From Cytophagales bacterium (lineage in GTDB: Bacteria; Bacteroidota; Bacteroidia; Cytophagales; Thermoflexibacteraceae): a DNA stretch of 35,462 bases. Below are positions 16,321 through 24,441 of the stretch, one piece after another. The stretch's first letter is position 1, and each line of letters begins with the position of its first letter. The stretch spans positions 1 through 35,462 of the forward strand of contig CANGYA010000017.1 in NCBI GenBank assembly GCA_947457925.1. Reading direction: 5' to 3'. Position numbers and translations under genes: made by a program. The notes below the pieces were generated by a model that saw only the letters and a program-made list of their open reading frames with translations, ran no database searches and had not been told where the DNA came from.

Positions 16321-17547
16321 TTAATTATTTTTTACCCCACAAGACAACAAAGTAATATCATCTATGTATTCATTTTTGCCCTTGTATTGGTACAACACTT
16401 TAATCAATTCTTTGTGTAGTTCCTGTTGGTCTAAATGTTTGTGTGCCTCTATAAACGCAGCTAATTGGTCAGAGCCAAATTCTTCTCCTTGTTCATTGAC
16501 TGTTTCTGTAAAACCATCTGTAAAACAAAACAAAAAGAAAGATTCTATATGATTTATCTCTGTAATTTGTACAAAAGGCAATTCTTTGAAACTTCCTAAA
16601 ATGGTAGTACCTTCTTTAAGTTCTTGTAACAAATAATTTTGAAACAACAAAGGCGGATTATGCCCTGCATTTACATAAGTCATTTGCTTGGTTTTAAAGT
16701 CGTATTCCATGAAAAACGCCGTAGCAAAACTTTCGCCTTGCGTGTTTAACCAAACCAAATGATTGAGTTCATGGATAATTTTTTTCAATGAAAGATGCTG
16801 GCGTACCAAAATACGCAAAGCAGCCTGAAAATTAGACATTAGCAAGGCAGCAGGAATCCCTTTGCCCGATACGTCTGCAATGCACAATAAAAATTTATGG
16901 TCATTGATAAGAATATAGTCGTAATAATCTCCGCCTACAGTCTGGTGTGGAAGGTAGTCCGCCACAATTTTTAGGGTATTTGTGTAAGGTAGTTTTTTAG
17001 GAAACAATAACTGTTGCACATTCTTCGCCAACATCAGTTGAGCCTTAAACTGTTCTTGTTGTTGTTGTTTTCGTGCTAATTTTTTATTTTCAACAGCTAC
17101 AATAATTACATTGGTAAGAGCTTCAATGAAGTTTTCCAAGTTCATTAAAAAATCTTCATCAAAAGTTTCTATTTTGGCAAAACTTACTAAAATATACGCC
17201 AAAATCACAGATTTATGTTTAACAGGTAATACTTTTTGAAACTCTTTGAATACACCAATATCTTCTAATTGTTCAATATTAGTTTCGGTAGTACACTCCA
17301 AAATACCATTGGGCAATGTAATGCGTGCATACTCATTCCCTTTGTTTGTACCAAAAGAAATTTTATAGTTCCACGCCTCATCAAAGACATACAAAGCCAA
17401 TTTGCTAATGTGTTTGTTGGGGCGTAACGTAAATTTATACATCTTGTAAAGGTCGGCTTCATCGGCATTTTCATTGATAGCCTGCGTAACTTCTAACAAA
17501 GATTGTAGCTCAAGTTCTTTTAGTTGTAATTGTACGTCAATAGACAT
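16321..17547 (-). CDS. SpoIIE/RsbU-type PP2C serine/threonine phosphatase
   Basis: A 408-residue protein. The N-terminal 150 residues look like a GAF-like sensor region and are followed by a helical linker (about 152-180, Q-rich). The PP2C/SpoIIE domain (about 190-405) has the metal-binding aspartates in VGGDYYD (D207), IADVSGKG (D225), FTDGFTE (D344) and the NEYIDDITLL end motif (D396/D397). Such phosphatases usually dephosphorylate anti-anti-sigma factors in partner-switching pathways. No STAS or RsbW-type partner is adjacent, so its target is elsewhere. No signal peptide or membrane segment is evident. Confidence 0.92.
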   Translation of the reverse strand: MSIDVQLQLKELELQSLLEVTQAINENADEADLYKMYKFTLRPNKHISKLALYVFDEAWNYKISFGTNKGNEYARITLPNGILECTTETNIEQLEDIGVFKEFQKVLPVKHKSVILAYILVSFAKIETFDEDFLMNLENFIEALTNVIIVAVENKKLARKQQQQEQFKAQLMLAKNVQQLLFPKKLPYTNTLKIVADYLPHQTVGGDYYDYILINDHKFLLCIADVSGKGIPAALLMSNFQAALRILVRQHLSLKKIIHELNHLVWLNTQGESFATAFFMEYDFKTKQMTYVNAGHNPPLLFQNYLLQELKEGTTILGSFKELPFVQITEINHIESFFLFCFTDGFTETVNEQGEEFGSDQLAAFIEAHKHLDQQELHKELIKVLYQYKGKNEYIDDITLLSCGVKNN

Positions 17548-17692
17548 AAGGGTTGGTATTTGCTAAACGGTAGCAAAAATAGTGTTATTTGTCTAAAACA
17601 CCAATAGTAAAGCCTTGATAGAATTTTTTGTAGATACAATTAAAAATTTCGTAAAAAAACTTGTAAAAACAAGGGAGTGTAGTTATTTTTAC

Positions 17693-17710
17693 ATACCAAT
17701 CGTTTAGTAT
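17693..17710. promoter_or_regulatory. TetR operator abutting the TetR start codon
   Basis: ATACCAA-TCGT-TTAGTAT is a 7-4-7 inverted repeat with one mismatch. It ends on the base before the TetR ATG. The same site occurs upstream of the next gene (18325-18342), which supports autoregulation by TetR. Confidence 0.82.
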
Positions 17711-18274
17711 ATGCCGATAATCAAAACCACTAAAGAAGAAATTATTTGGAAATCTCTGCAAGTATTTAGGAAACAGGGTTACTACCGTACCTCTATGGCA
17801 GATTTAGCTACGGCTACAGGACTTACCAAAGGCGTATTTTACCACCATTTTAGTAGCAAAGAGGAATTGATGAAAACGGTTTTACAAGCTATGATACAGT
17901 GGTTTGATGAAAAAGTATTTAGTGTAGCTTATCAAACTACGTTAAGTCCACAAGAAAGAATAGATAAAATGACCGAAAAAGCCTACAAAGCATTTACCAA
18001 TGAGTTAGGGGGGTGTTTGATAGCTAATACCGTTTTGGAAACGGCTCACGTAGAAGAAACTTTTTTGGAAGAACTCAAGCTGTTTTTTCAGTTGTGGGAA
18101 AAAGCCATTGCCAAAGTCTTTGAGGAAAAATATGCACCACAAGTTTTACCCGAAATAGCCCAACAAATCATAGCAGACATAGAAGGTTCTATAGTTTTGA
18201 TGCAACTACACAAAAATCCTGAATATTTACAAAAGGCATTGCACCGAACAAGAAAGTTGTTAGATAGGATATAA
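17711..18274 (+). CDS. TetR/AcrR-family transcriptional regulator
   Basis: A 187-residue repressor-type protein. The N-terminal HTH (about residues 8-55) is typical: FRKQGYYRTSMADLATATG, then GVFYHHFSSKEEL (41-53). The C-terminal helical ligand-binding domain contains a GGCLIANT segment (about 99-106), resembling the TetR_C group of regulators that respond to electrophiles or small lipophilic molecules. Operator-like palindromes precede both this gene and the downstream hydrolase, so it probably represses both until a ligand binds. The ATG directly follows the operator, leaving almost no leader for a promoter inside this gap. Confidence 0.93.
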   Translation: MPIIKTTKEEIIWKSLQVFRKQGYYRTSMADLATATGLTKGVFYHHFSSKEELMKTVLQAMIQWFDEKVFSVAYQTTLSPQERIDKMTEKAYKAFTNELGGCLIANTVLETAHVEETFLEELKLFFQLWEKAIAKVFEEKYAPQVLPEIAQQIIADIEGSIVLMQLHKNPEYLQKALHRTRKLLDRI

Positions 18275-18324
18275 TTAATTGATTTTCAAATTATTGTATT
18301 AGTTATTTTATTTTTTGTTTTAAC

Positions 18325-18342
18325 ATACTAACCGTTTAGTAT
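18325..18342. promoter_or_regulatory. TetR operator upstream of the hydrolase gene
   Basis: ATACTAA-CCGT-TTAGTAT is a perfect 7-4-7 palindrome 22 bases before the hydrolase start. It matches the site at 17693-17710 at 16 of 18 positions. Confidence 0.85.
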
Positions 18343-18364
18343 AAAATTTAACCTTGCTTTTACT

Positions 18365-19234
18365 ATGCTTAACAAAGAAAATTTTGCCGTACAATGTGCA
18401 GACGGCGTTACCTTAAAAGGTGTACTTTTATTGCCACCACAACCCAAAGCCATAATACAGTTTAATGGTGGCACAGCAGCCAAAAAAGAATTTTACTTGC
18501 CGTTTTTAGAGTTTTTGGCTCAAAACGGTTTTGCGGTAGCTTTGTGGGACTACAGAGGTAGTGGCGAATCTGCACCATACAACCTGAAAGAGTGCAATTT
18601 TAGTTTTTTAGATTATGGCACAAAGGATATGCCGACTATTAAAAAATATTTGCAGCAAAAGTTTCCAGACTTGCCTTTGCTCGTTGTAGGACACAGTGTA
18701 GGCGGGCAACAATTAGGTTTTATGGACAGCTTAGAAGGGGTTAAAGGATTTGTAGGATTTGCCGTTTCTACAGGCTATTTTGGCTATATGCCTTTGGCGT
18801 ATAGGCTACAGGCTACGTATTTCTTTTACTTATTTACTCCGCTAAGTATCTCATTAACAGGCTATTTAAAAGCAAAAAAATTTGGTTACATGGAAGATTT
18901 GCCTCGTAGGGTAGTTACGGAGTGGCGTGATTGGTGCGAAAAACCCAGCTACTTTTTCCACTCTGATTTTTATGGCAAAACCGTACCCAAGGGACATTTT
19001 CAGTCTTATCAATTTCCTGTTCATGTTTTTTGGGCAACAGACGACCCCATTTCTAACGAAAATTCAGTAGCTACTTATTGGCAACATATTAAAAGTATAA
19101 AAGACATTACCCTACAAAAAATACAACCCAAAGAATACCAACAGAAAAAAATAGAACATTTTGGTTTTTTCAAAAAAGGTTTGAAAGAAACACTTTGGCA
19201 GGAAACAGTCGCAAAACTCAATAGTTTTTTGTAA
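18365..19234 (+). CDS. Alpha/beta hydrolase under TetR control
   Basis: A 289-residue cytosolic serine hydrolase of the alpha/beta fold, similar to the COG4757-type group. The oxyanion region FNGGTAAKKEFY (33-44), the WDYRGSGES loop (61-69) and the nucleophile elbow GHSVGG (S111) are clear. Later come WATDDPIS (acidic residue D226/D227) and the C-terminal catalytic histidine H265 in KIEHFGFF. No signal peptide. The substrate is unknown. The gene is separated from the TetR gene by a 90-base gap with its own TetR operator. This points to a detoxification or ligand-inducible hydrolysis role, which is inference from context. Confidence 0.9.
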   Translation: MLNKENFAVQCADGVTLKGVLLLPPQPKAIIQFNGGTAAKKEFYLPFLEFLAQNGFAVALWDYRGSGESAPYNLKECNFSFLDYGTKDMPTIKKYLQQKFPDLPLLVVGHSVGGQQLGFMDSLEGVKGFVGFAVSTGYFGYMPLAYRLQATYFFYLFTPLSISLTGYLKAKKFGYMEDLPRRVVTEWRDWCEKPSYFFHSDFYGKTVPKGHFQSYQFPVHVFWATDDPISNENSVATYWQHIKSIKDITLQKIQPKEYQQKKIEHFGFFKKGLKETLWQETVAKLNSFL

Positions 19235-19242
19235 AGCAATAT

Positions 19243-19279
19243 GTAGGACTTTCTATTTCTTTTTATTAGAAAGTCCTAC
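19243..19279 (+). terminator. Hairpin after the hydrolase gene
   Basis: GTAGGACTTTCTA (19243-19255) pairs perfectly with TAGAAAGTCCTAC (19267-19279) around an 11-base T-rich loop, 9 bases after the stop. No T-run follows, so it may act as an mRNA-stabilising hairpin or a weak terminator. Confidence 0.6.
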
Positions 19280-19378
19280 GCATTTCCTTTGTAATTCTAC
19301 CACAAAATTTTTAGCTTGTAGAAAATAAACAACAAACTTTTTATCACTTCTTTATTTTATACTCTACAAGACACAACC

Positions 19379-20047
19379 ATGCAATTTTTCTTAATTATCT
19401 GCCTTAGTTTTTTGATTTCACCCATTTTTGCCCAAACTATTAATGGTAAATGGCAAGTAATAGGTACAAATCCTTTGAAACAGACCTATAAAGGCACTAT
19501 CAACATTACGAACCAATCTCATGCACAAGTCTATTTATTGGACTGGGATATTACGAATGTAGGCAAATATGGCGGTGTGGGAATCTACCGCAACAATATT
19601 TTATATGCAAGTTGGGTGCTGCAACAAGGCGACTGTGGCATTGTAGTTTATACGATTAACCGCAGCAATGGCAATTTGGACGGTACTTGGACAATGAAAA
19701 ACAGCCCTAATGCCGTAGGCACAGAAACAGCTACACAAAAAACAGGGGACAAAAACAACGTCATAGGCACGTACCAAGTACAAGGAGCTACGGCTACAGG
19801 TGGCGGTTACAGAGGCACATTGAGCATAGAGGCGGGCAGTGGTGTAGGTAACTATCTGGTTAAGTGGAACTTAGTAAATAATCCTGTATATGTAGGTGTG
19901 GGTTTTATAGAAGGTAATAAATTGATTGTGGCTTGGGGTGGTGGTAGTTTTGGGGTGGTGCAATATGTTTTTTCTGGCAATAAGGCTACAGGCAAATGGG
20001 CTATTAAAGCACACAACGGTACTTTAACAGAAAATCTACAACGGTAA
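19379..20047 (+). CDS. Secreted protein with two internal beta repeats, unknown function
   Basis: A 222-residue protein with a signal peptide (MQFFLIICLSFLISPIFAQ, cleavage about 18-19). The mature part consists of two similar halves, about 20-110 and 125-222. Both run G-x-W/Y-Q-V, then YKGTI or YRGTL, then a YLLDW or YLVKW strand, then YGGVGIY or YVGVGFI, then L-x-ASW or L-I-VAW, a G-IVVY or G-VVQY segment and a final G-W. Glycine- and aromatic-rich alternation suggests a beta-barrel or beta-sandwich formed by duplication. I do not recognise the family. It is a single gene with its own hairpin terminator and no obvious partner. Confidence 0.72.
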   Translation: MQFFLIICLSFLISPIFAQTINGKWQVIGTNPLKQTYKGTINITNQSHAQVYLLDWDITNVGKYGGVGIYRNNILYASWVLQQGDCGIVVYTINRSNGNLDGTWTMKNSPNAVGTETATQKTGDKNNVIGTYQVQGATATGGGYRGTLSIEAGSGVGNYLVKWNLVNNPVYVGVGFIEGNKLIVAWGGGSFGVVQYVFSGNKATGKWAIKAHNGTLTENLQR

Positions 20048-20070
20048 AACTGTTTGAGGCTAAAATAAAA

Positions 20071-20101
20071 GAAACTACTATCACAGATAGTAGTTTCTTC
20101 A
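20071..20101 (+). terminator. Terminator of the two-repeat secreted protein
   Basis: GAAACTACTATC pairs perfectly with GATAGTAGTTTC around a 3-base loop, 23 bases after the stop, and is followed by a T-containing tail. The remaining gap to 20279 shows no supported gene. Confidence 0.7.
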
Positions 20102-20279
20102 TTAGCTAATTAAACCAAATAAAAATCATCACGCCTAATAAAAGGCGTAATAAACCTCCCTTTTACTTTGAAACAAAAGTATAAAATAAAATTAAGAACC
20201 CAACATAAATTTCGGTAAATGGTCATTTTTATTCGGTCAATTTGCAAAAAAAGCCGATAAATTGGAGAAAAGCCGATTT

Positions 20280-20726
20280 TTACACTCTTTGGTAGTCGCC
20301 TTGCCAATATTGTATGCGGCGTTTGATAGTATCTGGCGACAGCCTTTCTGCAATAGCCGTTTCTAATAGTTTTACCAATTCATCATCAGAAGCAAAACGC
20401 AGGGCTATGATTTGCCCCATACTCAATGATTTTTCTAATTCTTCAAAGTTTTTTTGTGTCAATCTGTAATAACGATACCGCATCTCAAGGCGTATGATAC
20501 GGTTTTGCAGCACAAAACCATATTGTACACGCAACAGAATACTGATAATCATAATAGACAACCCAACTAAAGTGAGGGCAATCCATATTTTTTGTAACTG
20601 CCCGTCTTTTACACTTACCGCCTCATACGCAAACCAAACCGTAGAGAAAAACGCCAAAGGCATCTGAACAAAATGGTGCAGTGGGGTAAATTTTTTGTGA
20701 TTTTCGTAGTTTTGTAGTGCTTGCAT
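20280..20726 (-). CDS. DUF6526-type membrane protein
   Basis: A 148-residue protein with two hydrophobic segments (about residues 22-37 and 47-66), preceded by a short YENHKKFTPLHHFV stretch that recurs in this family. The cytosolic C-terminal part has RIIRLEMRYRYYRLT, QIIALRFASDDELVKLL and a final YWQGDYQRV, characteristic of DUF6526 as I remember it. The function is unknown. It stands alone between REP-like elements. Confidence 0.78.
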   Translation of the reverse strand: MQALQNYENHKKFTPLHHFVQMPLAFFSTVWFAYEAVSVKDGQLQKIWIALTLVGLSIMIISILLRVQYGFVLQNRIIRLEMRYRYYRLTQKNFEELEKSLSMGQIIALRFASDDELVKLLETAIAERLSPDTIKRRIQYWQGDYQRV

Positions 20727-20770
20727 AGAACAAGTAATTAATTGATAAACAATGATTTAGTTTGATAAAC

Positions 20771-20905
20771 GAGAGTTGTATAGTGTACCGTACCCTTTAG
20801 GGTACAAGGTCAAGATATTTTTTTTTAATTAAAAAATAGAATTTAAAGTAACTAAAATTAACCTTGCACCCTAAAGGGTACGGTACATTTTATATTATAC
20901 AACTT
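20771..20905. repeat. Paired REP-like element, family GTACCGTACCC, copy 2
   Basis: Arms at 20785-20812 and 20861-20886 are complementary with one mismatch and nearly identical to those of copy 1 at 16148-16316. Outer flanks GTTGTATA and TATACAAC are also complementary. The AT-rich spacer differs from copy 1, so the arms are conserved and the middle is not. Confidence 0.9.
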
Positions 20906-20920
20906 ACATTAGTAACACAC

Positions 20921-20990
20921 AGTATATTCGCCTTTAGACGAATAGGACACTTTTTAGCAATAAAATTATTCGTCTAAAGGCGAATATACT
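20921..20990. repeat. Paired REP-like element, family GTATATTCGCC
   Basis: Two perfect 24-base arms (20921-20944 and 20967-20990) around a 22-base spacer. Each arm contains CGCCTTTAGACG. It is placed back to back with the preceding element, upstream of the 3' end of the Ddl-like gene. Confidence 0.9.
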
Positions 20991-21020
20991 TTGATTAATA
21001 ATTGTGCCTTAGCACACTCT

Positions 21021-22730
21021 TTAACTTACTTCTTCTACTGCCAACAGAGGTTTGCCTGCATACTTGACCGTAATAGTTTGGGCAGTTTGTAGATTGTGCA
21101 ACAACATAGGGTGTTTGGGTGTTTGCACTTTGTCCAAAATCTCGGCTATGGTATCTTTCAATAACAAGGCAAATGGCAAAACAAAAGTTCTTTCCTTGCC
21201 AGCTATTTGGGCAGTAAACAGCACACGAATTGCGTGTTTACCTTTGGCAGTAAGTTGTGCGTATGCCTTGCGTAGCTCCAAAATAGCAGCATCTCCTTGT
21301 GTGGCGTTAAGGTGCAAGTCCGTGGGCTTTTTATCCTCATTATCAGCTACTTGCAGGGAGATGGCATCGTCCAGATTACGCAAGTAAGTACGCCACTTTA
21401 CGGTATTTCTGCCTGTTTTTATTCTTTCAAACAAAGAAGCACGAATCAAATACGTAATGGTTTGCGTAACATTTAGCCCTATTTCGGCAGTTTGTTTGAA
21501 GATTAGCGAAGTAGGCGACATACCGGGTATGGTGTTGGGGTCGTGCAAAATTACCCGTTGGTCTGGGGTCAAAAAACCGTCTATTCTTGCACACGCATTG
21601 CAGTCAAAAGCCTCAAAAACCTTGACCACTTCCGCCTGAATAGCCAAAATAGCCTCATTGCTTGCTCGTATCGGAATCACTTTTTGCGAACCTCCTGCTT
21701 TGTATTTTGCTTCAAAATCAAAAGAGGATGCACTAATAATTTCGGTAGGTGGTAGGGCTATAGCTTTGCCGTTTTCGTCTTGAATTACGCCACAAGAAAA
21801 CTCCTGCCCTTCTATAAACTCCTCGAATAATACGCTGTTTTCTGTATGTAGGGCGTACAATTCGGCTACTTCGTGTTTTTCAAAGTAGGTAGGCAAATAA
21901 GCCAATAAAGTTTCGGGGTGGTAAAACAACTGTTCTCCCAAATAAACAGGAAAACCAATGCCTTTGTCCAAATCTACAATTTGTTGTAAAGCCGTAATTT
22001 GTTCTTCTTGTGATAAATACAACCATTCTTTTTGTGCTATTTTATGCACAAAAAAACATTTTTCTACACTATCTATAAATGCACTTACATCATCAGCTTT
22101 TTTCATTACAGCCACTCCAATAGACGACCCTTGATGCGGTGCTTTACAAACAAATGGAAAACCTACGGCTGCGATAACTCGTTGATAAAGAAGTGTTTTT
22201 TCCGTATTTTTCCAAGTTTCCCAAGTAATGTTGGTGTGTCTTTTGTACTCTTGTGTTGCCTTATTGAGCCAAGCCGTATGCAGCCCTTTGTCTATACAAA
22301 TGGCAGAAGATAAAACCCCACAACTTGAATAAGGTATATTGTACCATTCTAATAAACCTTGTAAAGTACCATCTTCGCCTTGTTGTCCGTGCAGGGCTAT
22401 AAGGGCAAAATCAAAGTAATTTTTAAATTCATCGGGCTGTACTTTTTTGCCAATGGCTGCTATCCATTCATCAACTTGCAAAGCCTCTACATGAAAAGAC
22501 TCCACATAAGCCGAAAATTTATATTGTGTAATGGGTGGGTAAAAACTTCTAATGTTTTCTTGCTCCAAAATAGCTGGTTCTACGGCAATAAAATTGCCCA
22601 AACTATCTACAAAAATAAGCACAGGACTAAACAAAGACCTATCTAAATGCTGAAAAGCCGTTTTGCCTCCTGCAAATGAAATTTCCCTTTCTCTGGAAAC
22701 TCCTCCGAAAAATATACCGATACGTAACAT
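21021..22730 (-). CDS. D-alanine--D-alanine ligase-like ATP-grasp enzyme, extended
   Basis: A 569-residue protein, far longer than the usual Ddl of 300-370. The core is recognisable: FFGGVSREREISF at the N-terminus, ALHGQQGEDGTLQG (112-125), CGVLSSAICIDKG (137-149), KAPHQGSSIGV (196-206), ARIDGFL (381-387) and the Mg/ATP motif HDPNTIPGMSPTSL (396-409), where most Ddl enzymes have E-V/I-N instead of D-P-N. An insertion of about 80 residues lies at 215-300, and about 135 extra residues follow the core (435-569) with no domain I can name. The likely role is D-Ala-D-Ala synthesis for peptidoglycan. The insertion and tail mean another ATP-grasp substrate is possible, so no symbol is assigned. Confidence 0.8.
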   Translation of the reverse strand: MLRIGIFFGGVSREREISFAGGKTAFQHLDRSLFSPVLIFVDSLGNFIAVEPAILEQENIRSFYPPITQYKFSAYVESFHVEALQVDEWIAAIGKKVQPDEFKNYFDFALIALHGQQGEDGTLQGLLEWYNIPYSSCGVLSSAICIDKGLHTAWLNKATQEYKRHTNITWETWKNTEKTLLYQRVIAAVGFPFVCKAPHQGSSIGVAVMKKADDVSAFIDSVEKCFFVHKIAQKEWLYLSQEEQITALQQIVDLDKGIGFPVYLGEQLFYHPETLLAYLPTYFEKHEVAELYALHTENSVLFEEFIEGQEFSCGVIQDENGKAIALPPTEIISASSFDFEAKYKAGGSQKVIPIRASNEAILAIQAEVVKVFEAFDCNACARIDGFLTPDQRVILHDPNTIPGMSPTSLIFKQTAEIGLNVTQTITYLIRASLFERIKTGRNTVKWRTYLRNLDDAISLQVADNEDKKPTDLHLNATQGDAAILELRKAYAQLTAKGKHAIRVLFTAQIAGKERTFVLPFALLLKDTIAEILDKVQTPKHPMLLHNLQTAQTITVKYAGKPLLAVEEVS

Positions 22731-23054
22731 GAGCTACTCAATTTTTAGGGTAGCAAGATGCGTATTTTTTCGATAGTTTAGTTAAGAATAAAAGCCTAAA
22801 TTTTAGGGTTGCTCATACAGCCTTTATTCATCATTAATAAGCCATAAGATATTTATTATCCTTGTAAGTAATTGATAAACAATTATTTAATGAAAAAACT
22901 ATTGCCTTTTACAAGGAATTTTTATTGTTATTAGAACTTTAACACCTCGATAACAATAAATTTTTTACCATTAACAGCCCTGAATAAATACGTTTCGTAT
23001 CTTTGTCTAACAATCAATCAAGAAAAAAATAAAATATAAAACCATTCTAATCCC
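22731..23054 (+). promoter_or_regulatory. Intergenic region with -7 box for the DUF1573 gene
   Basis: TATCTTTG (22998-23005) fits TAnnTTTG and lies 50 bases before the DUF1573 start; no convincing -33 element is seen at the right distance. Upstream, TTTATTGTTAT (22921-22931) and ATAACAATAAA (22950-22960) form an AT-rich 11-bp inverted repeat. Nothing else in the gap is recognisable. Confidence 0.45.
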
Positions 23055-23438
23055 ATGAAAAAGTACGTATTATTCACATTATTCATGCTGTTTGGTATCA
23101 TGGCGTATGCTCAAACTGCAAGCACATTCAAATGGAGTGAAACAGCTCACGATTTTGGTAAAATAGAGCAAAACAAGCCTGCTACTCACGAGTTCAAGAT
23201 TACCAACACAGGCAAGACAGCTTTATCTATAGCTGGCGTTACGGCTTCTTGTGGTTGCACAGTACCAGAATACACTAAAGAGCCAATAGCTCCGGGCAAA
23301 TCTGGCGTTGTAAAAGCTACGTTCAATGCTGCTGCGGTAGGTCCTTTCAACAAAAGTATCACAGTGAATATTGTGGGTTCTACTACAGCAGAAGTATTGA
23401 CTATCAAAGGTGAAGTATTGCAAAAAGCTCAAAAGTAA
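23055..23438 (+). CDS. DUF1573 domain secreted protein
   Basis: A 127-residue protein with a signal peptide (MKKYVLFTLFMLFGIMAYAQ). The mature part is one DUF1573 immunoglobulin-like domain, with HDFGKIEQNKPATHEFKITN, VTASCGCTVPEY (paired cysteines) and KEPIAPGKSGVVKATFN, then PFNKSITV. DUF1573 proteins are very common in Bacteroidota and are thought to be periplasmic or exported beta-sandwich proteins of unknown role. It is a single gene with a strong terminator. Confidence 0.93.
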   Translation: MKKYVLFTLFMLFGIMAYAQTASTFKWSETAHDFGKIEQNKPATHEFKITNTGKTALSIAGVTASCGCTVPEYTKEPIAPGKSGVVKATFNAAAVGPFNKSITVNIVGSTTAEVLTIKGEVLQKAQK

Positions 23439-23486
23439 TTGCTAAGCATTAGGTAGTTGATTCAAAATACTCACACATTACTTACA

Positions 23487-23525
23487 AAAAACTCTCTTGG
23501 TGAATGACCGAGAGAGTTTTTGTTT
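23487..23525 (+). terminator. Terminator of the DUF1573 gene
   Basis: AAAACTCTCTTGGT pairs with ACCGAGAGAGTTTT (one T-G wobble) across a 5-base loop and is followed by a T-rich run. Confidence 0.85.
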
Positions 23526-23582
23526 TTTATTGGAAAGTAAAAATCAGTATGAATACCATTTTTCATAAACTATTGATTGTCA

Positions 23583-23615
23583 AGCACTAACATTTCTCTA
23601 AGAAATTTTAGTGCT
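23583..23615. repeat. TAACATTTCT hairpin, copy 1
   Basis: AGCACTAACATTTCT faces AGAAATTTTAGTGCT (one mismatch) across a 3-base loop. A second hairpin with the same TAACATTTCT core is at 32735-32767. It lies in the convergent gap between the DUF1573 gene and greA. Confidence 0.6.
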
Positions 23616-23635
23616 AAAAATTTTACTCCTATTGA

Positions 23636-23674
23636 AAAATAAAACCACTTTCCAAAACAGAGTTGGAAAGTGGT
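23636..23674 (-). terminator. Terminator of greA
   Basis: Read on the minus strand, ACCACTTTCCAA pairs with TTGGAAAGTGGT (arms at 23644-23655 and 23663-23674) and is followed by a T-rich tail, just after the greA stop. Confidence 0.8.
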
Positions 23675-23681
23675 AGATGTT

Positions 23682-24152
23682 TTAACGATTAATTTCTAAA
23701 ACCTGAAGTTTGATTTTGCCCGCAGGTACAACAATTTCTGCCGTTTCACCTACTTTCTTGCCCAATAAGCCCTGACCTATTGGAGATTTCACAGAAATTT
23801 TACCCTCTTTAATATTTGCTTCCTCCTCAGACACCAACATATAATTTAAAGTAGTATTACTTGCCAAATTTTTTATTTTTATTTTGGATAAAATAGAAAC
23901 CTTTGAGGTATCTATCATATTTTCGTCGACAATACGAGCATTAGCTATTAACTCCTCTAACTTAGCTATTTTATGCTCCAAATGCCCTTGTGCGTCTTTG
24001 GCTGCATCATATTCGGCGTTTTCGCTAAGGTCTCCTTTTTCTCTTGCCTCTGCTATTTGGCGAGCTATATCGGCTCTGCCTTTGGTGCGAAGGTCGTGTA
24101 ATTCTTCTTTTAGTTTGTTTAATCCCTCTACGGTGAAATAAGATACTGCCAT
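23682..24152 (-). CDS. greA: Transcription elongation factor GreA
   Basis: A 156-residue protein that enters the RNA polymerase secondary channel and stimulates cleavage of backtracked transcripts. The start at 24152 gives MAVSYFTVEGLNKLKEELHDL, the usual GreA beginning; the longer frame upstream is not homologous. The N-terminal antiparallel coiled coil (about 1-75) carries DLSENAEYDAAKD, with the acidic tip residues needed for cleavage. The C-terminal FKBP-like domain has SPIGQGLLGKKVGE. Length and motifs are normal. It stands alone on the minus strand. Confidence 0.97.
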   Translation of the reverse strand: MAVSYFTVEGLNKLKEELHDLRTKGRADIARQIAEAREKGDLSENAEYDAAKDAQGHLEHKIAKLEELIANARIVDENMIDTSKVSILSKIKIKNLASNTTLNYMLVSEEEANIKEGKISVKSPIGQGLLGKKVGETAEIVVPAGKIKLQVLEINR

Positions 24153-24297
24153 AGTTATAAATGTTTTTTGGGTGAAACCATAAAAAAATAAAAACACCGA
24201 TATAAACACGCCACAGTGCGGTGAATATACCAGTTGGGTTTCGAGTAAGTTGCTGTAACGTGATTGTGGCTACGTACTCTGTTCTCTATAAAGTTAC

Positions 24298-24339
24298 AAA
24301 AGAGATGACACCTTTTCTTAGAAAAAAGCGTCATCTCTT
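24298..24339. terminator. Hairpin in the gap between greA and the Cys-containing gene
   Basis: AAAGAGATGAC (24298-24308) pairs with GTCATCTCTTT (24329-24339) around an A/T-rich loop with further internal pairing. It lies about 100 bases downstream of the 24442-24777 gene (minus strand) and may end that transcript. The remainder of 24153-24441 shows no supported gene. Confidence 0.5.
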
Positions 24340-24441
24340 TGTCTTTGTATATACGAATGTAAAAACAAAATGTTGCGTTTACACTTCGTTTTTTACTTGG
24401 TTACAAAATTACGCAAAAACATAGTGTTTTCCAATAAATCA

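Noticed and set aside
20110-20307. Minus-strand frame of 65 codons before the DUF6526 gene
   Set aside because: Overlaps the end of the DUF6526 gene, low coding character, no motif.
24153-24441. Small plus-strand frames between greA and the Cys-containing gene
   Set aside because: Short, AT-biased, without motif or leader, and overlapping each other; the gap instead holds a hairpin.
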